Assembly (NCBI GenBank): GCA_900155495.1
Contig: FTLJ01001172.1
Span: forward strand, 1-24,165
Length of the DNA: 24,165 bases
Origin: Porogramme epimiltina
Taxonomy: Eukaryota; Basidiomycota; Agaricomycetes; Polyporales; Polyporaceae
Direction: 5' to 3'
The translations under genes were made by a program, and so were the position numbers. The notes beneath the pieces were generated by a model. It was not told where the DNA came from. It searched no databases and saw only the letters and a list, made by a program, of their open reading frames with translations. Position 1 is the stretch's first letter, and each line of letters starts with the position of its first letter. Below, one piece after another: positions 1-9,803 of the stretch.

Positions 1-2379
1 GACGGGCGAGAGCGCGTACGGCGGCGCGCACGGCGGGGACGGCGGCGGGGGCTCCGCGCCCGGGAGCCCGCTCGGGCCGCCGCCCGACGCGCCGCTGCCG
101 TCGCCGCCGCTGGTGAAGCGGCTGACGGCGATCGAGGAGCAGGTCGTCGCGTCGCGCGCGGTGTCGACGTACTCGACGCTGCCGGAGCCGCCGACGAGCG
201 GGACGATGTACACGACGTTCGCGATGCAGATCCAGCAGCACCAGCACCAGCAACTGCAACAGCAAGCGCTTGTTCTTCCTACGATCTCGCCCCTCCAGCC
301 CCAGCGCGGCCCGCGCGACCGCTCCGGGTCGTCCGCGACGAACCTCTCGCGGGACGCGGGGAGCCAGCTCTCGACCACGCAGGGCAGCCAGTCGACCGCG
401 CCGACGTCCAACATGATGTCCGCCGCGGAGCGCAAGGCCGCCGAGGCGTCCTCGCACCGCCGCATGCGCTCCGTCACGAACCCGGACGAGCCGCTCGCGT
501 CGCCCCCGCCGTCGTACGCGCCGACGTTCGACCCGCTGCCCCCGCTCGCGCCGGTGCCGCCCACGCCCGCGGAGCCCGTCGCAGGCGCGTCGCGCACGCC
601 GAGCCCCCAACCGGGCCACCTCCAGCCGCAAGCGTCGTCGTCGTCGCAGTCGTCGATCCCGCAGAAGCGCTCCCTCTCGCCGTTCCCCACACCCCCGAAC
701 TCGTCCGCGCCCTCGTCGCCCCTCCCCGGCCGCTCGCGGCTCGACGCGCACCATTCTGCGATCAGCGTCGAGCAGCCGCCGCCGCCGTACATCGAGGAGC
801 TCCGGCGGAGCATGACGCCGCCCGAGCCGCTCGCGTCCACGTCGGCGCACACGCCTCCCTCGCTCGCGTCCGCGCCGTCGCGCGCGCAGACGCCCGAGCT
901 CACGCCCCCGCCGGGCACGCCGCTCCGTTCGTCGTACGGCACGCCCGAGGGCACGCCGCGGCGCATCGCGCGCGCGCGGCCGCCGCTCCCGCAGGGCCCG
1001 CGCAAGCCGAGCTACGGCCCCGCAGCTGCGCGGATGCGCGCGGGCTCCGTGTCGTCGCAAGGCGGCGCGGGCGGGCTCAGCTCAGCGCGGAAGCCGTCGC
1101 TGGTCGCGCACCACGCCGCGGCGGCGCCGCGGTTCCAGACGGAGCGGGTGCCGTGGCGGGGGCTGACGATGGAGGCGGCGCAGTGGACGCTGACGTCGCA
1201 GCAGCTGCAGCACATCGTGTCGAGCGCGATCCGGAGCAGCGCGGACGCGAGCGCGATACGGATTTTGCCGCGGGACACGCTGGAGAGCGCGCTGCCGGAC
1301 GAGGCGGCGCGCGTCGCGGCGCACGTTGGTGACCTCAAGACGCGCTACAAGCTCGGCGTGCGGCGGCGGAACATGCTGCTCGCGAAGCTGGCTGAGGCGG
1401 CGAGCGCGGGGGGCGAGGGCGCGGCGGCGGAGGTGCAGCGGATAGTGGAAGAACTCGGGGAGCTGGCGGAGGGCCTGGACGCGGCGGCGGAGGAGCTGTA
1501 CACGGCGACGGACCAGCTGGCGCAGCTGGAGCGGCTGCGGGACGTGCACCAGCGGAGCGCGCTCGCGATGGCGCTCCGGAAGCTGAACTCGTCGTTCCTG
1601 AAGCAGGTCGGCGAGGTGCAGCGGCTGCGCGAGCAGGTGCAGACGCTCGAGGCGGAGCGCGACGAGGCGTGGCGCGAGGCGCAGGAGGTCGCGCAGGAGT
1701 TTGACGACTTCACGGACCGCATCATGGCCGAGCCCAGCCCGCTCGGGCTCCCGAGTGCGGACGGCGGCAGTAGTAGTAGGAGCAAGGACAGGGACCGCGA
1801 GCGCGAGCGCGACGCGGACAAGGAGTCGCTCACGCCGAGCCGCCGCTCGTCGCGCGTGATGGTCGCGCGCAAGGCGAGCCAGCGCGCGAGCAAGGCGGGC
1901 CTGCGCTCGATGTACCGCCGCAGCCACCGCTCGTCGACGAGCAGCAGCCACCGGTACAGTGGCGCGGTGTCGCCGGGCATGTGGTCTGGCCCCGGCGGCG
2001 ACGAAGACATCCCGCCCGTGCCCCCGATCCCCATCCGCCACGACCTGCTGTTCTTCCCGTCTGGCCCGCGCAGCTCCCTGGGTCCGCTCTCGATGGGTAC
2101 GTGTTTTCGCAAGTCGGTATCGTCTATGTTGGAGCACGTTGCTCATTCCTTTTTGCAGACTCGCCGTCGTCAGACCTCCGCGCGATGGTGCAGGCGCAAA
2201 AAGAGCTGTGCGAGATGCTCGGCATCTCGCTCGAGGAGCTGAAGCAGCAGAACCACGGCCCGTCGCGGCGGCAGTCCATGTCCGCCATCAACGCGTCGCG
2301 GAGCCCTGCGTCCGCGGCCCCGACGCGGCGCAACTCCGACATTATCACGCCGAACCACCAAAAGGTGTTCAAAGTGTAG
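1..2379 (+). CDS. Uds1-like coiled-coil protein, 3' part (5' end outside the window)
   Basis: The frame is open from base 2 to a TAG at 2377-2379, so the gene begins before the window and the in-frame GTG at 113 is not its start. One 62-nt intron (2097-2158, gtacgt...ttgcag) joins ...LSM to DSPSSDLRAMVQ in frame. The first half is low-complexity Ser/Pro with PPPPY-like and Gln/His-rich patches. From about base 1170 to 1720 lies a helical region: WTLTSQQLQHIVSSAIR, then DLKTRYKLGVRRR, then a long heptad-like coiled coil (LREQVQTLEAERDEAWREA). This resembles the fungal Up-regulated-during-septation (Uds1) domain as I recall it. The C-terminal part holds an Arg/Asp/Glu stretch, many RRxS sites and a final short helix (LCEMLGISLEELKQQ). 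A role in septation or cell polarity is inference from the family name. The coding call is strong; the family call is moderate. Confidence 0.8.
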
Positions 2380-4395
2380 CAGTAGCAATAGCAATAGTAG
2401 CAGAGGTAGTGGCCGCTGCCGACGGAGGGTATCGAAGTGCGTGTTTCCCCTTTCTTAGGTCCGTGGGGCCCTCGCTGACGGATGCTTTTCTAGATACTTA
2501 TCATGACTTAACGCATATTTATTGGCCATTTGTTGTTTGGTACCACCTAATTCGTACATTACAGCCTCCCCTCCGTCGCCCCGGCCCCCTACCTCGCTCG
2601 CCCCCCCGCAGACACTAGCCGCTTCCGCCGTGCGGGACGCGTCCCACGTTCGTTTAGACGTTCCTCTACCCTACCCCACCCCGTCGCCCCCTCCCCTCCG
2701 CGACACCATCATCGTCCCCATCCCCCGTCCCCTTCCTGGCACTTACATATACCACCGTATAGCACGCATGCACACTTGTCTGTCCACCACCGTCATCGTC
2801 CCCTCGCATATTTACATCGGCATATTTTTCCCACCCGTGCTCCCGCCCCACCGCCTTCTTGTATTGCTTTGTTCGCTATATCTGTTTGAGCTCCTCGTGT
2901 GCTGCCGGTATACTGCACCCTCTGTCCTCTCCTGTCAATGGTAGAGCCGTGGTTTCTTATTCCTCATCGCCCAGGTTGCGAGTGTGGTCTTCCAAATGGG
3001 ACGGTATCGACGTGGAGCCCCTATCGGCTTCTCCTCAAGGCTCCAACCGGTTCGAAAGGTTCGAATTAAGTCTCCAGATGTCTACTTGTCTACTAGCTGC
3101 AAGCCACCACGCAGCGTCGCTCACACGCCGCATGGTATGGACGCGACTTCTCTGAACGGGTCGTCCTTGTCGTGACATTGTCGCGTCGCACGCTCCGAAT
3201 TATTTCCATCATCTACACACGCTTATGCTTCAGCTGTTAGAGCCATGCACACACTCCTGAATCTGATACTTGTAGAACTACATTTACCCCTGCAGTACAA
3301 CTTTGTCATTTATAACAGAGGCATCACGCCGTACAATCGTTTCTTCCTTTTATGTCGTACTGCGCAAGGTTCAAGCGGCCCGTGGCGGTGCATTGGCGGC
3401 TTTGGTACCTTGAAGGACGGGCGCTTTTCTCTGCTCTCTTGCTCTCTATATCATCTCTCTCATTCTTACACCATCGTCCTGTAAGCGGCCGCTGAAGTGT
3501 CCTTCGACGTGGCTCATGTGTGTCCTCTCGTAAGTCACTCATGATACCTGAGCCCAGCTCGCCTGCTGTAGGCTCGCCTTTTCGGAGATGTTTAGAAATA
3601 AATCCTCGCGATTACACTCGTGTTGAGGGTTTGATTGACATAGTGAACTGCGTTGATCCCGTTTATTCATTGTAGCCACGTACCCTAGCGGTCAACGAGG
3701 CTCCTGGAGCCCTAGTTCTTCCGACTATTCGTCATTCTGCAAAGCTCGGACCACTAAAAGCAATTCCCCGCTCTTCTCATCCCGTGATGTAGCTTCTTCG
3801 CCCCATCGATGTGAACGGAGGCCACTTGCAGCGCGAGCACTGGAGTCACATGTCGCTGAAGCGCTTGGTAAGGTTAGAGTTACTTAATCGAAGCCCTTGC
3901 GCAGTCCGCCACCGAGAACAATGGCTCAGCTTCAGGAGACTGAGGTATGTACTCGCGATCGTGGAATTGCTCGCTATTCGCTTAACTTATACACCGTTGC
4001 TCAGACGTTCATAACCGTATGATTCGACGTGACTTACGGTCCCTCTGAACTCTTTGAAGTCCTGCTTAGACTAAACCACGATCACCGCCATAAAGTAACA
4101 CTCTGCAGAGGTGGAGGAGAACCCCTCCACGGCTTACGGCTATGTAAATCGGACGTACAGTCCCACCCCTGTCCGGGTCTATTGCGCTTATAGAAACGTT
4201 GAGAAGGTACCCCCATTATAGTCGAGGTCTGGGTAGATGCTTTGGTCCTACTTATAATCCCGATATCCCCTTGTCCCCGTTGTGGGGACCACCGAGTGAT
4301 AAACTCCGTTCCACCCCGTCTTCTCCACCGCTCACATTTCATCCTTCTTTCCACTCAGATCCGGCTCATCTATCAATGTCGCATAGAACGGGGAG
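2380..4395. other. Lower-GC intergenic region, no convincing gene
   Basis: This 2-kb stretch starts with the 3' untranslated region of the Uds1-like gene, including a TAG/CAA-rich run at about 2377-2410. A long pyrimidine-rich segment follows (about 2560-2870), then sequence of mixed composition. Open frames here either lack an ATG or have no recognisable composition. AATAAA occurs at about 3598. A short intron-like structure at 3921-4016 is described under findings. The last 40 bases before 4381 are CT-rich, as expected near a fungal transcription start, and TATAAT lies near 4252. No transposon, tRNA or repeat family was recognised. Confidence 0.6.
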
Positions 4396-5325
4396 ATGGG
4401 CTACAAGTCGGATCTCGTCTCAGGTGGCTTGAGTGCGACTAGGGTGTTGCTTGAACTCCTTCGCAACGCGACTAGCTCCTTCCCAATTTTGCAGGCTGTT
4501 GTCGACGTAGTACTAGGGATATTCCAGTGTGCTCAGGTGCGTCCCATTGACATCGCGTGGCCACCTTATATTGGTGCTTGATCGCGATATATCACAAGGA
4601 CGTAAAACGCAACAGGCGGAGGGTGTTAGTCCTCGCTGACTCCGCCGTTAAGCTTGCGAAGACCGTCGTGGAGACGTTTCTTGACGAAGACGAAACCGAT
4701 ATCGACATAGAATCCTGGCAGAGGATCGAAACACTACAAGGGCACGTTCTTCTACTAAAGTCATAATGCGGCTCCTTTGTATTCTGACGGCCCAATCTTC
4801 ATAGACAACTGTCGGAGATATACGAATCAATGCGCAAAATATCCCGGGCCAATGTATTCTCGAGGATCTTTCGCAAAAATGCTCATGCTGAGTTGATAAC
4901 GATGTATCAACAAGACTTGAGCGATGCCCGTTGGGAATTCATCATGGTCCGTTCATTTATTATCCCTGCTACCAGATCCTTATGTGTAACAGATTCGGGA
5001 GAATATTCGTAAGCGCGCGGACAGAAGGAAAAGGCGGAGAAGACATCGCCATCAAACGAGAGACGACGTCCACGGGTCTAGGCGTGCGCACAGTTACTGT
5101 CCTCACCATCCTCCCTGCGGCTGCGGCCCTCCCCCATACTCCCCTCCTCCCTACTATTCCCCTCCAGGCGCACACTACTCCCCTCCAGGCGCACACTATC
5201 CTCCTGTCGCACTCTTCTCGCCAGGTCTCTTCCATTACTCTCCCGTCCTACTCTGCTCACCACTCCCACCCGACGCTTCCCTCGCCCATTTCTCTCCATG
5301 CACCCACCTCATTAAGAATGTTTAG
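4396..5325 (+). CDS. MLKL-NTD/HeLo-like four-helix protein with a His/Pro/Tyr-rich tail
   Basis: Four exons give 252 residues: 4396-4536, 4599-4741, 4805-4946 and 4993-5325 (TAG 5323-5325). An in-frame TAG at 4384 supports the ATG at 4396. Residues 1 to about 142 are a hydrophobic-patterned helical bundle: LLELLRNATSSFPILQAVVD, VLGIFQCAQDVKRNRRRV, TVVETFLDEDETDIDIESWQ, then MRKISRANVFSRIFRKNAHA. This order (helix with FPxLxxVVDVVLGI, K-x-N-R-x-R, acidic turn, then a basic R-x-x-F-R-K segment) is that of the MLKL N-terminal-like adaptor domains abundant in mushroom genomes. Residues 143-185 are Arg/Lys/His-rich, followed by a Cys/His cluster and Tyr/Pro repeats. There is no kinase, NACHT or TIR partner domain. 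Intron 2 needs a GC-AG junction. By family, it may act at membranes or in cell-death or incompatibility signalling; that is inference. It lies in lower-GC sequence, unlike its neighbours. Confidence 0.7.
4742..4804 (+). other. Probable GC-AG intron of the four-helix gene
   Basis: Exon 2 ends CAAGG and the intron would start gcacgt and end ttcatag, with ctgac about 20 nt upstream as branch point. This is the only junction found that joins RIETLQ to QLSEIYESMRK in frame with the good acceptor at 4803-4804. The alternative gttctt donor at 4746 needs the weaker acceptor ending at 4817 and loses a few residues. Confidence 0.5.
5158..5199 (+). repeat. Two tandem 21-bp coding repeats (SPPGAHY twice)
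   Basis: Two adjacent 21-base units, 5158-5178 and 5179-5199, are almost identical and each encodes SPPGAHY within the tail of the four-helix protein. A shorter degenerate Pro/Tyr unit precedes them and a truncated PP follows. The unit length keeps the frame. Confidence 0.9.
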
Positions 5326-5644
5326 CATCCCCTCCATGAACTCTCTCCTTAGCATGCAATACCTTGTGCCATCGGAATCTAGCACTTACACCAAATGATA
5401 CGAGTCGCTTGTAAAGTACCGATGCGTTTCTTCAACGTGTACTCTTAGAGCTCAAGATAATGCTCGATGCGGTATATCGAATCAGGTCACGCTCGGGCAT
5501 TCACCCCGCTAAGAATGTAAGAACTCTAATCCACGACCTACAAGCTTGTGTTATACTACAATATAAATCCAACCCAGATATAAGCAGCACCTAAATTTAA
5601 GATATAAGATGTAATCCGACTCAAACGCTTCATGCCTACGGCGG
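5326..5644. other. Convergent 3' intergenic region
   Basis: This 319-nt AT-richer stretch separates the ends of the four-helix gene (+) and the first CoA ligase gene (-). It should hold both 3' untranslated regions. Several TATA/AAAT-rich stretches suitable for 3'-end formation lie at 5550-5615. No gene was seen. Confidence 0.7.
5561..5571 (-). terminator. Putative 3'-end element TGGATTTATAT of the first ligase gene
   Basis: On the minus strand, 74 nt past the stop codon, the sequence TGGATTTATAT occurs. The same 11 bases lie 98 nt past the stop of the tandem paralogue. The UAUAU core resembles fungal polyadenylation efficiency elements. The function is inferred. Confidence 0.4.
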
Positions 5645-8446
5645 TCAGAGCTTCGCGCGGGTCTTCTTCGCGCCCGGCTGGATGAGCTCGACCTTGCCGT
5701 CCGCGATCATCTGCTTGAGCTCGTCACGGAGGACGCGCCGGAGGAGCTTCCCGCTCGGGTTCTTCGGCACGACGTCGATGAACGCGACGCCCGCGAGCCA
5801 CTTGAACTGCGTCTTGTGGTCCGAGACATACTGCGCGTACACGAGACGTCAGCAAGGGATGCGGCGCTGGGCGTGCGGGCGGAGAGGGGGAGGGGGAAAC
5901 GTACCTTCATGATGCTCTCGCGGACACGGGCGGCCTCCTTCGGGTCGCGCTGCACCGCGAGCCGGATCTTCTCGTGGAGCGAGACGAACGCGAAGGGGAG
6001 CTCGCCCGAGTACTCGTCTGGCGCGGCGATGACGCACACGTCCGCGATGTCTGGGTGGTCGAGCAGGTGGCCCTCGAGCTCCGCGGGTGCGACTATTGAG
6101 GGAGTTCATGGAACAGTGAGCATGTGCTCTCCCTGCAAAATGGAAAAGCCGCTGTGCGTACCTTGGAATCCGCGCACCTTGATGAGCTCCTACAGTCGCA
6201 GCGCTCGCGTTAGCTTCATTCAAGTCGCACACAGCACCACGTCTATACGCACCTTGATGCGGTCGACGATAAACAACTGGTTCTGCTCGTCCACATACCC
6301 CTCATCGCCCGTATGCACCCACCCATCCCTAAACGTCTCCCTCGTCGCCTCCTCGTTGTCCAAATACCCGATCGCCATGCTCGGGCCCGTGACGACGAGC
6401 TCGCCGCGCTCGCCGACGCCGCCCCACGCGCCGTCCGGCAGGCGGATGCGGAGCGCGGTGCCCGGCAGGAGGCGCCCCGCGGAGCCGGGCGTGCCGATGC
6501 GCATGTCGAGCTGCGGGAACGAGAAGGACGTGCACGTCTCGGTCATGCCGTAGCCCTGCCCGATCTGCGCGTTCGCGAGCACGCGCGCGACCTGGTGCGT
6601 GAGCTCCGCCGAGAGCGGCGCCGCGCCCGAGGTGAGCATCTTCACGGAGCTGAGGTCGTAGTTCTTCACCGCTGGGTGCTGTGGGCGGAGGGGAACGCGT
6701 CAGGGGCGGGGCGTCGACAGTAACAGAACGCGTGTGTACCTTGCAGAGCAGGACGACCATAGGCGGCACGAGGCTGATCATAAATGTGGCTTATGAACTT
6801 CCCGGGGCACATTGAATGAAGAAGGGGACGTACGCAAGATGGTTGACCTTGTGGCGTTCTATACTTCTAAGCATGTTCTCGAAGTTAAACTTCGATACGA
6901 TCGACAGGGTGATCTATGTTCAGGTGTCAGGTGCGTTTAGCATTATACTGTTCCCCGGAGATCTTACCCCGCAGAAGGTGAAGAAGTGCATGCTGACGAC
7001 GACGCCATAAATGTCTGTCAGGCACACAACATCTCAGCATCACGCCCTATTCCGAGCGAACCAGCGAAAACGCACGGTAGAACGGAAGCACTGTACAAGT
7101 CAACACCAAGTCAGCCGCCACACAGACACAGCAAACAAGAAGCGAACCACGCACCCCCGAGCGCGACGTCCCCCGCCGCGTACAGCTTCTTCGCGTTCGG
7201 GCGCGCCGCGTCGACCGTGTTCGCGTACTGCTTCATCTGCACGCAGTTCGCGATCACCGAGTGGTGCGGAATCATGACCGCCTTCGGGCGGCCCGTCGTC
7301 CCGCTCGAGAACAGCAGCAGCGCGATCTTCGTCTTGCCCTCGCCCGGCCGCAGCCGCGGCTCCGCCCACCGGCGCGGCTGCGCGAGCCCCTCATGGATGA
7401 GCTCGTCGAGCGTGAGGAGGTCCGCGCCTGCCCCCGCGCTCGCGTTGGGAGGGCGCTCGAAGAGCGCGATGCGGTCTGGGCGGATGCCGGCGGTGCGCGC
7501 AGCGGCGAGCCCGACCGCGAGCGAGTCGGGGTGCAGGAAGAGCACGGAGGCTTTGGCGGTGCGGATCTGGTAGACGAGCTCGTCGGCGGTGTAGGACGGG
7601 TTTGCGCCGCTGTACAGAGAGCGCGGTACGGGAGCGTATGGTGAATGAACGAGCGAAGGACGCGTGCGTGAGCGGAAATGAAAGAAGAGGAAGGGGGCGG
7701 GTGCGTACGTGACGATGGCGCCGACGCGGTGCGTTGCCCTGCGCGCAGCGTAAGTTAGAGAAGACGTGGGGCGCGTGCTACTGCTCGCGGGCGCACCATA
7801 GTACTGTGGGGTAATCTGGATACCCGCTGTCAGCTCCCCCCTCGACCGTCTATATAACCAAGCTGCACTCACCGATGTGGTTTGGCCCGTATATGCACAC
7901 TATGCCATGCCAGTCCTCCGTCAACCAAGCTGCGACGCGCGCTCGAAAAGAGGCAAAAACGTACCAACATCACCATCCCCTGTTCCCGTCCGCCATTGTC
8001 CATCAGCGTGAGCGCTGCTACATCTCCACCTCACGGACGTGCTCACCGATATTCCACCGTATATGCAATGCGTTCGCGAGGCCCCATACGCGCGCACGGA
8101 CCTAAGAGCGCAAAACCCGAGAATGCATCGGAGCGAGGAATGAGGAAGGCAATCAGCGCGCCATGCCTTTTACAAACCGACCGCGCGCAGCCCGCGCTCG
8201 GCGCAGGCATAAAAGCGCACGAACGGCAATGCAGCTAGCGAAACCGGCTGCACTCACCTGATCCCCCGTGAACTCCCTCCCTGTGGCATCGTCGATGAAC
8301 CATGCGGGCTTGCGGAGGAGGAGCGGTTCGCCGCCGAGCGGATGGTGGCTGTCTAGGAAGAATTGCGGGATCGTGACGTCGTCGGGGATGTGCGCGAGGG
8401 GCCCGCCGCCGCCGTAGACGGTGGGGATGTCTGAGGAGCTCGCCAT
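5645..8446 (-). CDS. Peroxisomal AMP-binding acyl-/4-coumarate-CoA ligase-like enzyme, copy A (597 residues)
   Basis: An ANL-superfamily ligase that adenylates a carboxylic acid and transfers it to CoA. Fifteen exons: 8446-8258, 8101-8047, 7979-7965, 7899-7873, 7815-7797, 7738-7709, 7609-7155, 7090-7076, 7014-6968, 6913-6834, 6773-6740, 6678-6253, 6189-6162, 6092-5905, 5830-5645 (TGA). All junctions are GT-AG and in frame. Motifs in order: GPNHIDYP (~91-98); phosphate loop SSGTTGRPK (213-221); VLPFYHIYG (264-272); YGMTET (365-370); DGWVHTGD (440-447); VRGFQVAPAELE, the hinge region; NPSGK with the catalytic Lys 564. The last residues, RAKL, form a type 1 peroxisomal targeting signal. Length and motif order fit fungal 4CL-like proteins. 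The substrate cannot be read from sequence; phenylpropanoid, aromatic or medium-chain acids are possible. The next gene upstream is a tandem paralogue on the same strand. Confidence 0.92.
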
Positions 8447-8720
8447 TGCTCGTGAAATGTGCCAAATCAGAGGTGCGCCGTGTCTATGTGCGTCGCCGCG
8501 TCGTCGTGGGGGTTGCGCAGAGAGGGAGGATGTGCTGGAGTCGCTCGCGGAAAGTTGGGACGCCGGCCGGTGTCTAGTGCCGTCGTCGATAGCCGGTGGA
8601 ACTCGCACGGGGCAGATGACGGCAAGTAAGCGGCGGTGGGCGGTGGGTGAGAAGGTGGAATGGACGCGGGGCGGGTCAGGAGGCGGGTGCGGCGGCCGCG
8701 ACGGGGGCTGCCCTCATTGA

Positions 8721-8731
8721 CCTTTATACGC
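8721..8731 (-). promoter_or_regulatory. TATA-like box of ligase A
   Basis: On the minus strand the sequence reads GCGTATAAAGG, about 280 nt upstream of the ATG at 8446. The paralogous gene has the same GCGTATAA core upstream. That implies a 5' leader of roughly 250 nt. The role is inferred from match and position only. Confidence 0.4.
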
Positions 8732-9684
8732 TCGCCCGTCTCGCAGGCTGCAGCCCCCGTGAGTCGCTACATCCCATCGCGCGGCCGTGGCGCAGGCCGT
8801 GCCCGCTGATCACGCGCGCCGCGCGGGTCCGCCCCAGTGCGGGCGCGAGGCCCTAGCCGCACGCCTAAGTAGTAAGCTCTCTTACTGCGTCCAGCCCTCT
8901 CCGTGACGACGTTCTCATTGATCTCACCCCAGAGGCCGCCGCCGTTTCCGTCGTACGCCCGCGAGCGGCTAAGGCACGGAGCTGCAAGATAGAAGCTGCG
9001 CGGACGAGACGAAAGTTGTCGTCCGGCGCAGACTTCTTCGAGGACGATTCACGTTAGCAGCAGCTGCTGAGTGCGTTCTTGTCATCACCGCCGCTGAGAC
9101 AAGCCACAGATCCGCGGCGCCCCCGGCTCGGCCGCTCGCGTTGCCGGAAACCCGAAGCTGGTGGGGGTACCTCCCCGGCACGGAAAAGAGTACATCTTCG
9201 AAATCTTCAACACCACACAGCGTGGCCAGCTCGTCCAGTGCCTTGCACCCTCTGGGTCGCGAGCAAACCCCCATGCACATTGTCAGGCAGGCTCGAAGCC
9301 CCTCGAGGGCTGCGCGCGCGATCCTCTACATTCGCGGCGGGCGCATGGACGCGATCCCCCTTAAGGCTTACCCCACAATCGCGGCCAGGCACTAGCCCCC
9401 TTCCCCGCATTGGGGGAGCGTCACTGGCGATCGGCCCGAGGCCCAGGTGCGCTGTCCCATGACGCGCCGAGCCCCCCTAATGGCGACGCCACATCGTCGC
9501 CAGCCAAGGCGGCTCGCTTGGGCGGTACTATGCTTCGAGTACGGCATCCAGTACGTACGTCCGCGGAGGATCGAGGGCTACTTGAGGCGCCGCAGACAAC
9601 TAACGCGCCCCTTTCCAAGGGCAGGAAGGGTAAGAACGAGAGGGCTCGTAGGCCGAGAACAGATCTAGTACAGCTCCGTAAATG

Positions 9685-9706
9685 TATGTACATGTATATA
9701 AATCCA
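9685..9706 (-). terminator. Putative 3'-end elements of ligase B: TGGATTTATAT and a PUF-type TGTACATA
   Basis: On the minus strand, 98 nt past the TAG, TGGATTTATAT (9706-9696) repeats the element found after ligase A. It is followed at 9692-9685 by TGTACATA, which matches the Pumilio/PUF consensus UGUANAUA. Both lie where the 3' untranslated region should be. Confidence 0.4.
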
Positions 9707-9803
9707 GCAGTATTCCAGGGTAAGCAAAGCACAGGAGCCCCTCTCTCTCCGACTGCGCGCGCACCCACGCGCCCCGACAACGCTCCGCCCGCTGCGGCCC
9801 CAG

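Larger units (their letters stand above)
8447..9803. other. Intergenic region between the tandem ligases
   Basis: This holds the 5' leader and promoter of ligase A (from 8447 upward) and the 3' untranslated region of ligase B (9803 downward). Open frames on both strands around 8970-9460 show no recognisable domain and look like chance frames in GC-rich DNA. No transposon remnant was recognised. Confidence 0.6.

Noticed and set aside
1082..2146. A 354-codon antisense frame opposite the Uds1-like gene
   Set aside because: It is an Arg/Ala-rich mirror of the GC-rich coding strand, while the sense frame has a coiled coil and a clean intron.
3040..3066. GGTTCGAAAGG/GGTTCGAATT resembling a tRNA T-arm (B box)
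   Set aside because: No A box, acceptor stem or anticodon arm at suitable distance; it is a short inverted repeat (aacc/ggtt) only.
8039..8047. Alternative exon 2 end of ligase A at gtccgt, giving NIGEH joined to DWHGIV
   Set aside because: The paralogue shows that a 15-nt microexon (GDGDV/GEDDV) lies here; using it restores the conserved VVCIYGPNH run and identical exon lengths in both genes.
8969..9462. Open frames between the two ligases on both strands
   Set aside because: No recognisable product, and the region is explained by the promoter of copy A and the 3' flank of copy B.
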